Source: Paraburkholderia metrosideri (GTDB taxonomy: Bacteria > Pseudomonadota > Gammaproteobacteria > Burkholderiales > Burkholderiaceae). From it: 58,420 nucleotides of DNA. The DNA is taken from NCBI RefSeq assembly GCF_904848625.1, contig NZ_CAJHCP010000023.1:1-58420 (forward strand), written 5' to 3'. Position numbers and translations under genes: made by a program. The notes under the pieces are model-generated. The model was not told where the DNA came from, did no database searches, and saw only the letters and a list, made by a program, of their open reading frames with translations. Below are positions 1 through 8,809 of the stretch, piece after piece (the stretch's first letter is position 1; the number at the start of each line of letters is the position of its first letter).

Positions 1-326
1 AGCACGAGGAGTTCGTCAGCATTCACCGCTGGCGCAAGGCCGATATCGCTGTAGAGGTTCCGATGCCAGTCGGTGATGTGCTGCTGCCACCTTGCGAAAT
101 TGCCGCCGCCTTTCTGGCGATATTCCTCTCCCGTCAGGACATCGAGACCGTCAATCGTGTGGACGGCCAGGTAGACCGGACAACCGTTGCTTAACGACTT
201 GAAGCGCTGCGACGTGTGAAAGCCAGTGACCGAGATGAGGGCGGGGAGCTTTTCAAGGCTGTAGAAGTCATTCCATTCGGCTTCGCTGGTGGGATCGGCG
301 AAGCTGCATTCGACGGTGTAGATCAT
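1..326 (-). CDS. Partial hypothetical protein (3' end outside window)
   Basis: The minus strand stays open from an ATG at 326 to the window edge (108 codons, C-terminus missing) with a GAAGGA ribosome-binding site 6-12 bases before the start. The protein begins MIYTVECSFADP and has alternating strands and helices, with a typical 'EWNDFYSLEKLPALIS' helix segment. This pattern resembles small ferredoxin-fold (Dabb/EthD-like) proteins that often sit beside catabolic genes, but that family link is only a guess. It is divergent from the LysR gene starting at 494 and shares a 167-bp intergenic region holding a perfect 17-bp inverted repeat, so the LysR protein is the likely regulator. No catalytic residues can be assigned. 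Confidence 0.6.
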   Translation of the reverse strand, partial: MIYTVECSFADPTSEAEWNDFYSLEKLPALISVTGFHTSQRFKSLSNGCPVYLAVHTIDGLDVLTGEEYRQKGGGNFARWQQHITDWHRNLYSDIGLAPAVNADELLV

Positions 327-400
327 CAGATTATCCTTCGTTATAGCTTGGCATAGTGCAGCAAACGATCCTTGTTAACTGCAGTAATGTAATGATAGGC

Positions 401-417
401 TGCCATTTCCAATGGCA
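401..417. promoter_or_regulatory. 17-bp perfect inverted repeat, candidate operator between divergent genes
   Basis: TGCCATT-TCC-AATGGCA is a perfect 7-3-7 palindrome in the gap between the partial minus-strand gene (start 326) and the LysR gene (start 494). A TATAAA box lies at 426-431. LysR regulators usually bind dyads in exactly this kind of divergent spacer. It does not match the T-N11-A rule strictly, so binding is inferred. Confidence 0.5.
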
Positions 418-493
418 TATAGCGATATAAAGTCATCCTTCGGTGATGTTTTATCAAGCTGACGTCGAACGCATTCCAACCGGCGAGACTTTG

Positions 494-1387
494 ATGCGAC
501 GTAAGATCCCAAGCAATTCCGCGCTCCTGGCTTTTGAGGCCGCGGCCCGACACGGCAGCTTCGCCCGCGCGGCCGAGGAATTAGCGCTGACCGAGGGCGC
601 CATTAGTCGTCAGATCGGTCGCCTCGAGGTGTTTTTGGGTGTCGTGCTGTTCAAGCGCGTCGGGAATCGGGTGAGGCTTGCACCCAATGGCACGCGATAC
701 GCGGTGCAGGTTCGTGAGATTCTGGATCGACTGGAGCGGGACAGCCTATACCTGATGGGGCAGCCTATCGAGGGCGCGAGCATTGATATTGCCGCCATTC
801 CGACCTTCGCCATCCGTTGGCTTATCCCTCGACTGAAACGCTTTCAAAATATGCATCCGAACATTACCGTGCATATCGCCGAGCGTATGGAGCCCTTCAT
901 TCTTGCTGGTAGCGGTTTCGACGCAGCAATCCATTTTGAGCATCCCGCATGGGCGGGTATGCATCTACATAAGCTGCTGGAGGAGGTGCTTGTGCCCGTC
1001 TGTAGTCCGGCGCTCCTCGCGGACGCCGGTGAGAACCGATCGCTAGACGATCTGCCACGCCTTCACAGGCGGCAAAATCCGGACGCGTGGCAGCTTTATG
1101 CACAAGAGGCCGGCATCGTGCTGACCAATTCGGCGGTAGGCGCACGTTACGATCTCCATTCCATGCTGATAGAGGCAGCGGTAGCCGGTCTGGGGGTCGC
1201 GTTGGTGCCGCGTCTTTACATCGGGACAGAGCTTAAACAAGGCCGTCTGGTCGCGCCTTGGCCGGACGGCAAAGCGATTACCAAAAACTTCTGCCTCGTT
1301 CTTCCTGAGCCGATCGAGTTGAGTGAAGGGCCACTGCAGGCATTTGCGAAATGGATACTTGACGAAGCCCGGGGCCTGGCGGTTTAA
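494..1387 (+). CDS. LysR-family transcriptional regulator (GcvA-like)
   Basis: This 297-aa protein has the LysR layout: an N-terminal winged helix-turn-helix (about residues 8-65, with 'SFARAAEELALTEGAISRQ' as helix-turn-helix) and a C-terminal substrate-binding domain (about 90-295). 'LTEGAISRQIGRLE' is typical of the GcvA/AmpR branch. An in-frame ATG at 443 would add 17 residues that do not belong to the family, so the start at 494 (MRRKIPSNSALLAF) is preferred. It is divergent from the partial gene at 1-326 and probably controls it and itself through the palindrome at 401-417. Its inducer is unknown. Confidence 0.85.
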   Translation: MRRKIPSNSALLAFEAAARHGSFARAAEELALTEGAISRQIGRLEVFLGVVLFKRVGNRVRLAPNGTRYAVQVREILDRLERDSLYLMGQPIEGASIDIAAIPTFAIRWLIPRLKRFQNMHPNITVHIAERMEPFILAGSGFDAAIHFEHPAWAGMHLHKLLEEVLVPVCSPALLADAGENRSLDDLPRLHRRQNPDAWQLYAQEAGIVLTNSAVGARYDLHSMLIEAAVAGLGVALVPRLYIGTELKQGRLVAPWPDGKAITKNFCLVLPEPIELSEGPLQAFAKWILDEARGLAV

Positions 1388-1844
1388 AGCATCGCCTGGT
1401 GCTCCCTTGCAAGGCGATTCGACTCGCCTCGAATTGACCGTCGTGAATTGACGAACGGCCGTTGTACCTTGAAAACCGTCGCAGATGCAGCGCGGGGTCG
1501 ACCGGCAGCAACGGGTCGCCAAGACTCGTTCGCCGTTCTCAGAAGCCGACGTTGGCCTGCACCGAATCACGAATGACAGCAAAGCGGTGCATTGCAGCCC
1601 CGCGGCGGATAAACGGCGAGCGTCAGCTAAGGCCGATAACCTGCCGGCCAGGTTGACGGGGCGAGCGTCGGTTGTACTCCGGACGCGGTCATGGCTGTGT
1701 GACGAGCTTGAACGGCAGTTCGTAGTCGTGCGCAATTCGCTTCTACAACTCGAGAGCGCGGTTACTCCGGGTCAGTCGGTTACGTACGTACGCAACCGCC
1801 GCCGCTGGCAACCCAGATCCCTCAATGGCAAGCCGCGCACGAGG
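1388..1844. other. Intergenic region, 457 bp, no gene recognised
   Basis: The stretch lies between convergent genes (LysR on plus, PAAR on minus). A 7-bp stem (1391-1397 with 1412-1418) follows the LysR stop and could be a weak terminator. A 22-bp near-perfect palindrome lies at 1777-1798. The open frames here have no family signature and no ribosome-binding site. Confidence 0.6.
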
Positions 1845-2108
1845 TCAAGGCACGGTAAGCGTCGGATGACGGCTTATGAGTGTGCACCCGCACGTCGCAT
1901 GATGCCCGTGCAGGGCAGTCGGGGCTCCGCCAAGCATGCTGTTCCCGTCCCCTTCCGCTATGGTCTGCGTTCCGTGCTCCTTGCATTCAACCGTGTCACC
2001 CTTGCGGGCAACCGGCTTGCCGTCCACGATGTCGACGTTCGAACCGGTTGTGACAGTGCCCCCGTACGGGGCAAGCGTATCGCCTACGACAATGACCTGA
2101 CGAGCCAT
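1845..2108 (-). CDS. PAAR-domain T6SS spike-tip protein
   Basis: This 87-aa protein is a stand-alone PAAR protein, the cone that sharpens the VgrG spike of a type VI secretion system and binds zinc. It shows the usual features: an N-terminal 'VVGDTLAPYGGTV' turn, a 'DGKPVARKGD' repeat, an early 'CKEHGTQTI' segment and a C-terminal 'ALHGHHATCGCTLIS' cluster whose His and Cys residues are the expected zinc ligands. It is the last gene of the minus-strand vgrG-phospholipase-immunity cassette. A second, related PAAR (35585-35842) shares the 'GKPxAR' and 'ALHGHHxxCGC' motifs. The 220-bp gap to the immunity gene may hold a small membrane-protein ORF. Confidence 0.9.
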   Translation of the reverse strand: MARQVIVVGDTLAPYGGTVTTGSNVDIVDGKPVARKGDTVECKEHGTQTIAEGDGNSMLGGAPTALHGHHATCGCTLISRHPTLTVP

Positions 2109-2179
2109 CGGTTCACTCCACGAAAAATATCCGGCTCATGATGCAGTGCCGTTCCTGAAACCCGCTGGCGGTCATTCGA

Positions 2180-2398
2180 TCAACCGCACGACCCTAAACA
2201 TTGGACAGAAGACAGTGCGATAACGAAATACGCTAACCACGTACCGCCTGTCGCTACGACAACAATCACGAGTACGCTGACCACGTGCGGTATGCGTTTG
2301 CGCAGGAGCCAGCTTGCAGAGATCAGGCTGTCTACAAAACGATCTCGCGTATGCCGGGCATGCCGGTTTCCGCGTTCGGGCTGCCCAGATATGTCCAT
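2180..2398 (-). CDS. Possible small membrane protein (uncertain)
   Basis: An open frame of about 72 codons overlaps the 3' end of the Sel1-repeat immunity gene in another frame and ends just before the PAAR gene. Its C-terminal half holds one clear hydrophobic span ('VVSVLVIVVVATGGTWLAYF') preceded by a basic stretch, as in a single-pass inner-membrane protein. The ATG at 2398 lies inside the upstream gene and no ribosome-binding site is visible, so the true start may be further downstream or the frame may be spurious. If real, its place between immunity gene and PAAR suggests an accessory immunity protein. This is inference only. Confidence 0.3.
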   Translation of the reverse strand: MDISGQPERGNRHARHTRDRFVDSLISASWLLRKRIPHVVSVLVIVVVATGGTWLAYFVIALSSVQCLGSCG

Positions 2399-3978
2399 TG
2401 CAAGTCGTGGGCGGCGACGTCGATGAACTGCGCCGTGGGCTGCGGAAATGCGTGATCCTTCTCGACGAACGCCTGGCGATCCCACCGGTTATACAGGGTG
2501 GCCATCGGATGATCGTCGGCTATACGACCTTCCCATATTCCGGTCTGCGGGCAACGCTGCTGTCCGTTGCACCGGACAGGCGAAGTCTGCTGAGCGACCT
2601 CGCGCAAAGAGCCGGTATCGATCATCTGCTTCAGGAAATCGTACCGCTGCGGGGGCAAGGCATAGGCTTCACCAAGGTAGTGCCATTGCACATGGTCGGC
2701 GGGGAGCCATTCGAATGACGGCGCCTCGAAGCGCTCGCCGGCCTGGTAGCGTTCAGGTGTGTTCCGCCGGGCGGGAGTCAACTGGGTTTTATCAGCAGAT
2801 ACCGGACCGTAGAGAGCAAGCCAATAGCCATCACGCGGCACAATCTGGTTACCCATAATCGCCATCGTGCTTTGTTCCAGCGGGGGCACCGCGTACCCGT
2901 GCGAGACGAATTCACGTCCTTGAAGCGCTGCGCCCTGCTGGGCTTTGGGCGTAGGTGTGACGGCCTTTGCAGCGTTAATCAACGTTTGTGTGTTGCCGTC
3001 CCACTTGGGCAACAGCGCAGGAGGCAGGGGGAGCACCTTGTCGAGGTTGGGCAGTTTCAGGCGTCCGTCGTAGAGTTTCAGGACGTCTCCAATCTTGCTG
3101 TATCGTTGGGCACGTGCCTTATCTATGTGACCAACCAGGTTTTCTCCCCTTGTAAGACCGAACCCATTGAATTCCGTCGATAAATTGTCCGCGCAGTCCG
3201 CACAACCTAGTTTGACTCCTTCGTGCAGAACATGAAGCGCTCGAGATTTCGATTCGGACGTGGTTCCACGGTATATATACGAGAGCTTGTCAGCGGCCGG
3301 ACCATAACCTTGCGCGAGGGCACATTCCAGCATCTTGCTCGCAATGGGTAAATTCCCCCAAAATTCCCCGCGCGGGTCATCATAGGTTCCGGACATCTTA
3401 TCCCCCAGAAACGCCATTGCTGCTGGACTTCCCATATCCGCCGCTCGCTGAAAGAAAGCGTAGGCACTGGTGGCGTCACCGCCCTTGACCATCCTGTTGA
3501 GGTGATACACACCCATCCGGTCGTAGGCATCGGGAATATTCAGCTTCATTGCTTTCTCGACCCACTGGATCGCGGCTTCAGGATCCTGCTGTGGCACCCC
3601 GGGGCGTTTGCTCAGAATCAATGACGCGAGATTGAGCATCGCTTTCCAGTGGTTTCGCTCGGCCGCCTGCAGATAGAGCCGATACATCTTCGCGTAGTCG
3701 ATCCTGTCGATAGGGACGCTCGGATCATCCAGCGCCAGTGCCTGCTGAAACCACATCTCGGCCTGCGGATCGAGGGGCGGAACCTGTTGTGCCTCATAGA
3801 CGCAGTTGAATTCCTTGCGATGCGGATCGAAGAGCGGGAGTTTCTCGTAACGTGGCAGGTCAGACATGGCAGTGGTCAGCTTGTTACCCAGAGAGGTCAG
3901 GGCACCTGCGTGAGCCGAAGTTACCAGCATCAGCAAGGCAGCGGTGGCAATACACAACGCATTGAGAAATGCTTTCAT
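2332..3978 (-). CDS. Sel1-repeat periplasmic protein, probable Tli5-type immunity to the phospholipase effector
   Basis: The 548-aa protein starts with a signal peptide (MKAFLNALCIATAALLMLVT, cleavage after AHA near residue 24) and no lipobox, so it should be periplasmic. Residues about 90-270 hold at least five Sel1-type helical repeats, recognisable from 'YLQAAERNHWKAMLNLASL', 'FFQRAADMGSPAAMAFLGD' and 'LECALAQGYGPAADKLSYI'. The C-terminal 170 residues form a separate Trp-rich region. Sel1-repeat proteins are the known immunity partners of Tle5/PldB phospholipase effectors in Pseudomonas aeruginosa, which act in the periplasm. The gene sits 11 bp downstream of the phospholipase gene, so immunity is the best inference. 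Confidence 0.75.
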   Translation of the reverse strand: MKAFLNALCIATAALLMLVTSAHAGALTSLGNKLTTAMSDLPRYEKLPLFDPHRKEFNCVYEAQQVPPLDPQAEMWFQQALALDDPSVPIDRIDYAKMYRLYLQAAERNHWKAMLNLASLILSKRPGVPQQDPEAAIQWVEKAMKLNIPDAYDRMGVYHLNRMVKGGDATSAYAFFQRAADMGSPAAMAFLGDKMSGTYDDPRGEFWGNLPIASKMLECALAQGYGPAADKLSYIYRGTTSESKSRALHVLHEGVKLGCADCADNLSTEFNGFGLTRGENLVGHIDKARAQRYSKIGDVLKLYDGRLKLPNLDKVLPLPPALLPKWDGNTQTLINAAKAVTPTPKAQQGAALQGREFVSHGYAVPPLEQSTMAIMGNQIVPRDGYWLALYGPVSADKTQLTPARRNTPERYQAGERFEAPSFEWLPADHVQWHYLGEAYALPPQRYDFLKQMIDTGSLREVAQQTSPVRCNGQQRCPQTGIWEGRIADDHPMATLYNRWDRQAFVEKDHAFPQPTAQFIDVAAHDLQWTYLGSPNAETGMPGIREIVL

Positions 3979-3989
3979 GCGAGGTCCGG

Positions 3990-6038
3990 TCAGGCGGGAA
4001 CGGATTGGGTTGAGGACGGTACGGAGATTGAGCCGTACAGGGTGGTGGTCGAACGGTGATCTTCAAACGGCAGCAGGAAGCCCGTCATGGGCTGTCCCTT
4101 CCTCATCTTCGACAAATTGTCGTTCATAGTCTTGGTCCACAGCTTAAATACATCCGGTAAGTCTTTCGGATCACCGCTATATGCAACATCACCACCGGAA
4201 TGCAGCGCAAACACGCGCTGACGCAAATCGGCAGCATAGAGTTGACCCGTCGCAGCAATATTGATCTCGCTGTCGACTGACATACTGCGCTGATTCAGGT
4301 TGGCGCTGCCTACGGTAATAAACACGTCATCGATGATCATCAGCTTCGAGTGGATGTAGATTTCGCGATAAGCCATGTTGTGGTCTGCATCAGCGCCACT
4401 GGTGCGCAGGCGGGCGACACTCACCTCAAGACCTAGCGTTCGTTCGAGATCCTCCGTGCTGGGGCGGTCAAGTACCTCACCATGTCCTCTGGTACTTTTT
4501 CCATAGACAGAATTGAGATTACCCGTGTCCGCCAGATCGCCCTGTTCAGCCATCGACGAACCGGCTCCAAGTAAGGTCAGTGCGTCGTAGGTACGCGGTA
4601 CCATCTCTCCGCGCTCTGGATGTGGAATCACGATAAACAGGTGCAACTTCGGCATCTCGGTGACCGGTTGTTGTGACGTTTTCATCCAGTCGCTGCAATG
4701 CTTCTGTCGCGTCTTGATCAGATTCCGCGCAAACTCCGGGTAAAAGAAGTACTGGTTCTCGATGTAGATATAGTTGCGGGCGCTACTGGTCGCCTGGAAA
4801 TAGACTTCCTTGATTGACTTCTCACGCTCATGGGGCTGCGTCCGCAGGATCTGGACAAGATGCGCCGGATTTCCCGCCACCTTCGGAATCTTTACCGGTG
4901 GCTCTGGTGGCGTCTGGAACGGAACCGGGTGACCGAGTGCCGCCGCCCATCCGTTCTCGAAGTTGAAGTGCAGTTGCGCAAGCGCCGGCCCAACCACACG
5001 GCATGCGTAGTCCTGATGCGGGCGACCATGCACATAGTGTTCGTGGCCCTCCCCATGCTGAGCTGCAGGTTTCGAAAAGCTGTTTCTCACCCCCTGGTAA
5101 GCCCTGCTGGCCAGGTTGTCCTTGTCAGGCGCTTGCTGCGTTGACAGTTCACGGGCCAGCTCGTCGCTGATCTGTTTATCCGACAGGACCTCACGTTTCG
5201 GATCATCTATCGCATGGGCGGTCCGGTCCCAGTAGTCCGTTACCGAATTCAGTCCCATGACGTAGCCGACCGCCTTGCTGCCGCTGTCGTAGGCGTAGTC
5301 GATCAGGACTGGCTTCTGGTGGTGCGTTGCAAATTTTTCCAGCTGGCTTTTCTCGTCGGTTACGCTGAGCGTGGCGCTGACGGGCTGGTCCTCTTCAGCA
5401 GGTGCAACGGCCCGCAAGGCGGTCGCATCGGCTTGCGAGACACCACGTAGGACAACCTGCAACCGCGGATTCGTGCCGCGTCCACTCTTGCCGCCCGGCA
5501 AGTTGACGTTCCACCAGTCGATGCAATATTGATTGCGCGTCGAATCCTTGTAGGGTGGGTCCTGCTGCAAAGCGTACCGCTGGATCGGGTGCCCCAGGCG
5601 GGAGACTGGGACGTCGGTCAATCCTGGCATGTTGTTCTGGACCTTGGACCCATCGTCGTCGTACCAGATCAGCAGGCGCACCGTGACCGGATTCTCCTTG
5701 CGCTTCGTGATCTCGTCGAGCAGCTCGCCGTAACGGATGCCGCGCGGCCAGGTGTCGCTGTTCCGCTCAAGCTCCATGCCCGGATCGAAACCCCAGCAGA
5801 CGATGTCCGCCGACTGCCTCGCTTCCCGCAGGTCTTTGGCGATCTGTTTGAATCCATCTTCGCCGCAGATCATGAAGTTCAGGGTGTTGCCCCTGGTGAT
5901 CGGGCACGTGCCGTCTCCGTGTCTTTCTTTAATGTCCCTGTGTTCAACGAGGAACTGAAGCGCACTCTTCGCCTGCCGGGTCTGCTCGTCGATAGCGACC
6001 TTTGCAGGCTTGTGAGTCTTGAGTGGGAACTGGGCCAC
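3990..6038 (-). CDS. tle5: T6SS phospholipase D effector, Tle5 family
   Basis: This 682-aa protein carries the two HxKxxxxD motifs of the phospholipase D superfamily: H240-K242-D247 ('HHQKPVLIDY') and H563-K565-D570 ('IHSKLMIIDD'), the second followed by 'GSANLNQRS', a classic PLD strand. Two intact HKD motifs predict active hydrolysis of phospholipid headgroups. Tle5 effectors (PldA, PldB) are delivered by T6SS into the target periplasm. There is no signal peptide, as expected for an effector loaded on VgrG. The start is a GTG with AGAGGA upstream. It lies 38 bp after vgrG and 11 bp before its probable immunity gene, giving the usual vgrG-effector-immunity order. Confidence 0.88.
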   Translation of the reverse strand: MAQFPLKTHKPAKVAIDEQTRQAKSALQFLVEHRDIKERHGDGTCPITRGNTLNFMICGEDGFKQIAKDLREARQSADIVCWGFDPGMELERNSDTWPRGIRYGELLDEITKRKENPVTVRLLIWYDDDGSKVQNNMPGLTDVPVSRLGHPIQRYALQQDPPYKDSTRNQYCIDWWNVNLPGGKSGRGTNPRLQVVLRGVSQADATALRAVAPAEEDQPVSATLSVTDEKSQLEKFATHHQKPVLIDYAYDSGSKAVGYVMGLNSVTDYWDRTAHAIDDPKREVLSDKQISDELARELSTQQAPDKDNLASRAYQGVRNSFSKPAAQHGEGHEHYVHGRPHQDYACRVVGPALAQLHFNFENGWAAALGHPVPFQTPPEPPVKIPKVAGNPAHLVQILRTQPHEREKSIKEVYFQATSSARNYIYIENQYFFYPEFARNLIKTRQKHCSDWMKTSQQPVTEMPKLHLFIVIPHPERGEMVPRTYDALTLLGAGSSMAEQGDLADTGNLNSVYGKSTRGHGEVLDRPSTEDLERTLGLEVSVARLRTSGADADHNMAYREIYIHSKLMIIDDVFITVGSANLNQRSMSVDSEINIAATGQLYAADLRQRVFALHSGGDVAYSGDPKDLPDVFKLWTKTMNDNLSKMRKGQPMTGFLLPFEDHRSTTTLYGSISVPSSTQSVPA

Positions 6039-6076
6039 GTCTAGGTCCTCTTTGATAAATAGGGTAGGCGTCGCGC

Positions 6077-8809
6077 TCAGCTATGCCGTTCGCCCATGTT
6101 CGTGAGCTGGTCGACGTGATCAGGATCGGTTGCAAGCGCGTCTTTCACGTTCAGGTCATATTCCGCGCCGTTGCTCAGTCGTGCCGTGTAGGCGGGTGTG
6201 CCAGCCAGGTGATCCTTCACGACAATCCGTCCGAACTCGTCCGTGACACCTTCGCCGATCTTTGCGCTGCCCTTGTATAGCTCGTATGGCTCGCTGGCAA
6301 TCTGAGGCCCTTCGCCCTGGAGTGCCTGCAATGCGAAATGCAGTTGCTCTTTCTCGGGCGGCAATGCAGGAATCGTCGAAGTGCTCACGCTGTCCGGCCC
6401 GGTGAACGTCCGGTTCGCCGAATGGACCTCAAAGCCGCCCGACGTACCGTGCCTGATCTGCCCGGATGTCCACCGGGTATAGCTGCCACCGCCGTTGATC
6501 TCGACCTCCTGCTGCGCGCTGAGCGTGATCTTGGTCGCGGTCACCGTCACGTTCAGCTTCGCCAGCAGATTGATACTGTCCTTCAGCGCCTTCACATCGA
6601 TGTCGCCTGCGGCAGCGACGAGTCGCATGCCTGCCTCGGTGACGAACAGGCGAAACGCGCGGCGCGCGCTGGCAAAGAAGCCACCGCCCGTGCTGATCGA
6701 TACGTGCTCGCCGGTCGTGACTGAGGTGGTCTTGCCGCTACTCAGATGAATCTGCTCCGGCGTGCTGGTTGCGACGCCTGCGGGACTTGCGATCACGAGG
6801 TGCGGTTGCTCGAACTGCTTCAATGCTCCACCGCCCTGAATGGCCTTGGCCTGCGCTTTCAAGGTACTGGCGACTGCCTTCTGTTCGCCATCCTGTGCGC
6901 CTGCTGTCTGAGCCGACTGCGCGAGGCTCGCTGCGATATCCTGGGCACTCGCCAGCTGGAGGTTGACCTCATCGACGCTGAACGCGTCACCGGTTGCCCC
7001 TGAGCGCGGATGAGTCGTCAGTAGCAGCCCGCGCGCACCACGCACGGCCGCATTCCCGTCGGTGCGCAGTTCCACGCCTTCGCCGCGCTTCTCGCCGCGA
7101 CCGGACGGCTCACTGACCCGCGTGATATAGCCCGCGTGCAGCCCCGATTCGAGGTGATCGCTGCGTATTTGCGTCTGCACCTGACCGGTGGTGTCGTCCT
7201 TGAGCCAGACGTTGTTCTGGCTGCCGCCGATTTCCTTGCTGACGAACCCCGACAGCATGTGCTGATCGGGTAGGTTCCATTGCGGCCGGTTCGCTCCGTT
7301 GCCCACGCGCGCCGTAATGAGCGGCCTGTCTGGATCACCGCCGAGAAACGATACGACCGCCTCGTCGCCAATTCTCGGCAGCTGGATACCGCCAAAGCCG
7401 TCGCTTGCCCACGGCTGCGCGACACGCACCCAGCACGAACTCTGGTCATCGCGTTGGCCGATGCGGTCCCAGTGAAACTGCACTTTCACGCGGCCCAGTT
7501 CGTCTGTATAGACCTCCTGTCCTCCTGGTCCGACCACGGTCACCGTCTGCAACTGCATGACGGGCTTCTGATGTTCAAACGGACTGCGAAACGGCACGGA
7601 CTTGCGCTGGACCTCGATCTCGACGCGGAAAAAACCGCTTGATCCATCCGCGTGCGTCACGCTGGAAGCCGGGTTGTCCTGAGTGTTTTCACGCGCCTGG
7701 GCTAAACGGTTTTGCAGGCTGTGCGGGAGGTTGGCATGATGGCTCGATGCCGGAATGTTGTTCTCGATCAGCCACACCGTTTCGATGATCGCGAACTGCC
7801 GCCTGTCGGCAGCGTCGGGGTCGTGCTCGGGATGCCCGGTGAGTTCGAACCAGCGACCGGCGTCGATGCCGCGCACACCGCCGACACCGTAAAACCGCTT
7901 CGCCTCCGATTCCCATTGCTCCATACGAATCTTCGACAGGTGTTCGCCGCGTTCCTGTTTCAGGTAGCTATAGGATCCCGTGTATTCGTAGACTTCCAGT
8001 TCGTCCGGCAATTCGTGCGACACCGTGGGGATGCTGGTGCCTTTCGGATTGGCGAATGACGACGGGCTTTTGTAGTCGGCTGTGCGGGTTGTCAGCACCG
8101 CGCTGTGCAGGGTGCGCTCGCTGGACCAGTGAACCAGTGCGTCCAATTCGCTGTTCGTACCGTAGCGGGAAAACTGCACCGTCTGCGGCGCAAGCGGTTC
8201 AAATGTGTCAAGCCGGTCCGTAATCGTCAGCGTATGCGACTTGCCGTCCTCGCCCTGTGTCCAGAAGCCGAACAGTCCTTCCTCTTCGATCAGCCGATGA
8301 GCAAAATTCCAGTCGTCTTCATATTGTGTGCAGTAGGACCTCGGCGGTAACGGCGTCGAGAGTTTGAACTGGAAGTGAGCTTTCGCTTGGGGGTGGGCAT
8401 TGAATACATCGGTCAGGATGGCATCGGCGGACTTGTCCTGCCAGATACGCTGGTCGCGGCGGAATTTGAGGAAATTCATCCACGAAGCAAAACGGATCGA
8501 ATAACTGGTTAAGCCGCCTTCTGATCCAAGTCGCCGCACGCCGAATACATAGCCATGAAAGGGGCGATAGGATTTATCCGCCTGTTGAAGCCACAGGGTT
8601 ACCGGCTGGCCGATCAGTTTCTTAAGCTTGATATTGCCGTTTGTTGACTGAACGTCGAGCGTGAATTCGAAATGCCGCCCGATTCGCGACCAGCCCACCG
8701 CCCGTTGCGGTAACAACACATTGCTTCCGAGCGGCGTGTCCAGTTTCAGCAGACGGTCCTGCTGGATCAGGCCACCCTGAATGGCTCTAACAATATCCTG
8801 CGCATCCAT
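6077..8809 (-). CDS. vgrG: VgrG spike protein with C-terminal extension
   Basis: The 910-aa protein has a gp27-like N-terminus, a gp5/OB-fold region containing 'ELGRVKVQFHWDR' and 'SSCWVRVAQPWA', and a DUF2345 beta-helix after about residue 620. The last 90 residues form an added domain ('YELYKGSAKIGEGVTDEFGR'), resembling the transthyretin-like tails that bind phospholipase effectors. The ATG at 8809 is chosen because a GGGGGGG Shine-Dalgarno tract precedes it and the protein then starts MDAQDIVRAIQGG, a normal VgrG beginning; an ATG at 8902 lacks this. It heads the cassette that loads the phospholipase at 3990-6038. A second VgrG is at 28599-31139. Confidence 0.93.
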   Translation of the reverse strand: MDAQDIVRAIQGGLIQQDRLLKLDTPLGSNVLLPQRAVGWSRIGRHFEFTLDVQSTNGNIKLKKLIGQPVTLWLQQADKSYRPFHGYVFGVRRLGSEGGLTSYSIRFASWMNFLKFRRDQRIWQDKSADAILTDVFNAHPQAKAHFQFKLSTPLPPRSYCTQYEDDWNFAHRLIEEEGLFGFWTQGEDGKSHTLTITDRLDTFEPLAPQTVQFSRYGTNSELDALVHWSSERTLHSAVLTTRTADYKSPSSFANPKGTSIPTVSHELPDELEVYEYTGSYSYLKQERGEHLSKIRMEQWESEAKRFYGVGGVRGIDAGRWFELTGHPEHDPDAADRRQFAIIETVWLIENNIPASSHHANLPHSLQNRLAQARENTQDNPASSVTHADGSSGFFRVEIEVQRKSVPFRSPFEHQKPVMQLQTVTVVGPGGQEVYTDELGRVKVQFHWDRIGQRDDQSSCWVRVAQPWASDGFGGIQLPRIGDEAVVSFLGGDPDRPLITARVGNGANRPQWNLPDQHMLSGFVSKEIGGSQNNVWLKDDTTGQVQTQIRSDHLESGLHAGYITRVSEPSGRGEKRGEGVELRTDGNAAVRGARGLLLTTHPRSGATGDAFSVDEVNLQLASAQDIAASLAQSAQTAGAQDGEQKAVASTLKAQAKAIQGGGALKQFEQPHLVIASPAGVATSTPEQIHLSSGKTTSVTTGEHVSISTGGGFFASARRAFRLFVTEAGMRLVAAAGDIDVKALKDSINLLAKLNVTVTATKITLSAQQEVEINGGGSYTRWTSGQIRHGTSGGFEVHSANRTFTGPDSVSTSTIPALPPEKEQLHFALQALQGEGPQIASEPYELYKGSAKIGEGVTDEFGRIVVKDHLAGTPAYTARLSNGAEYDLNVKDALATDPDHVDQLTNMGERHS

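Noticed and set aside
1485..2141. 218-codon plus-strand frame opposite the PAAR gene
   Set aside because: Arg-rich translation without motifs; PAAR on the other strand is unambiguous.
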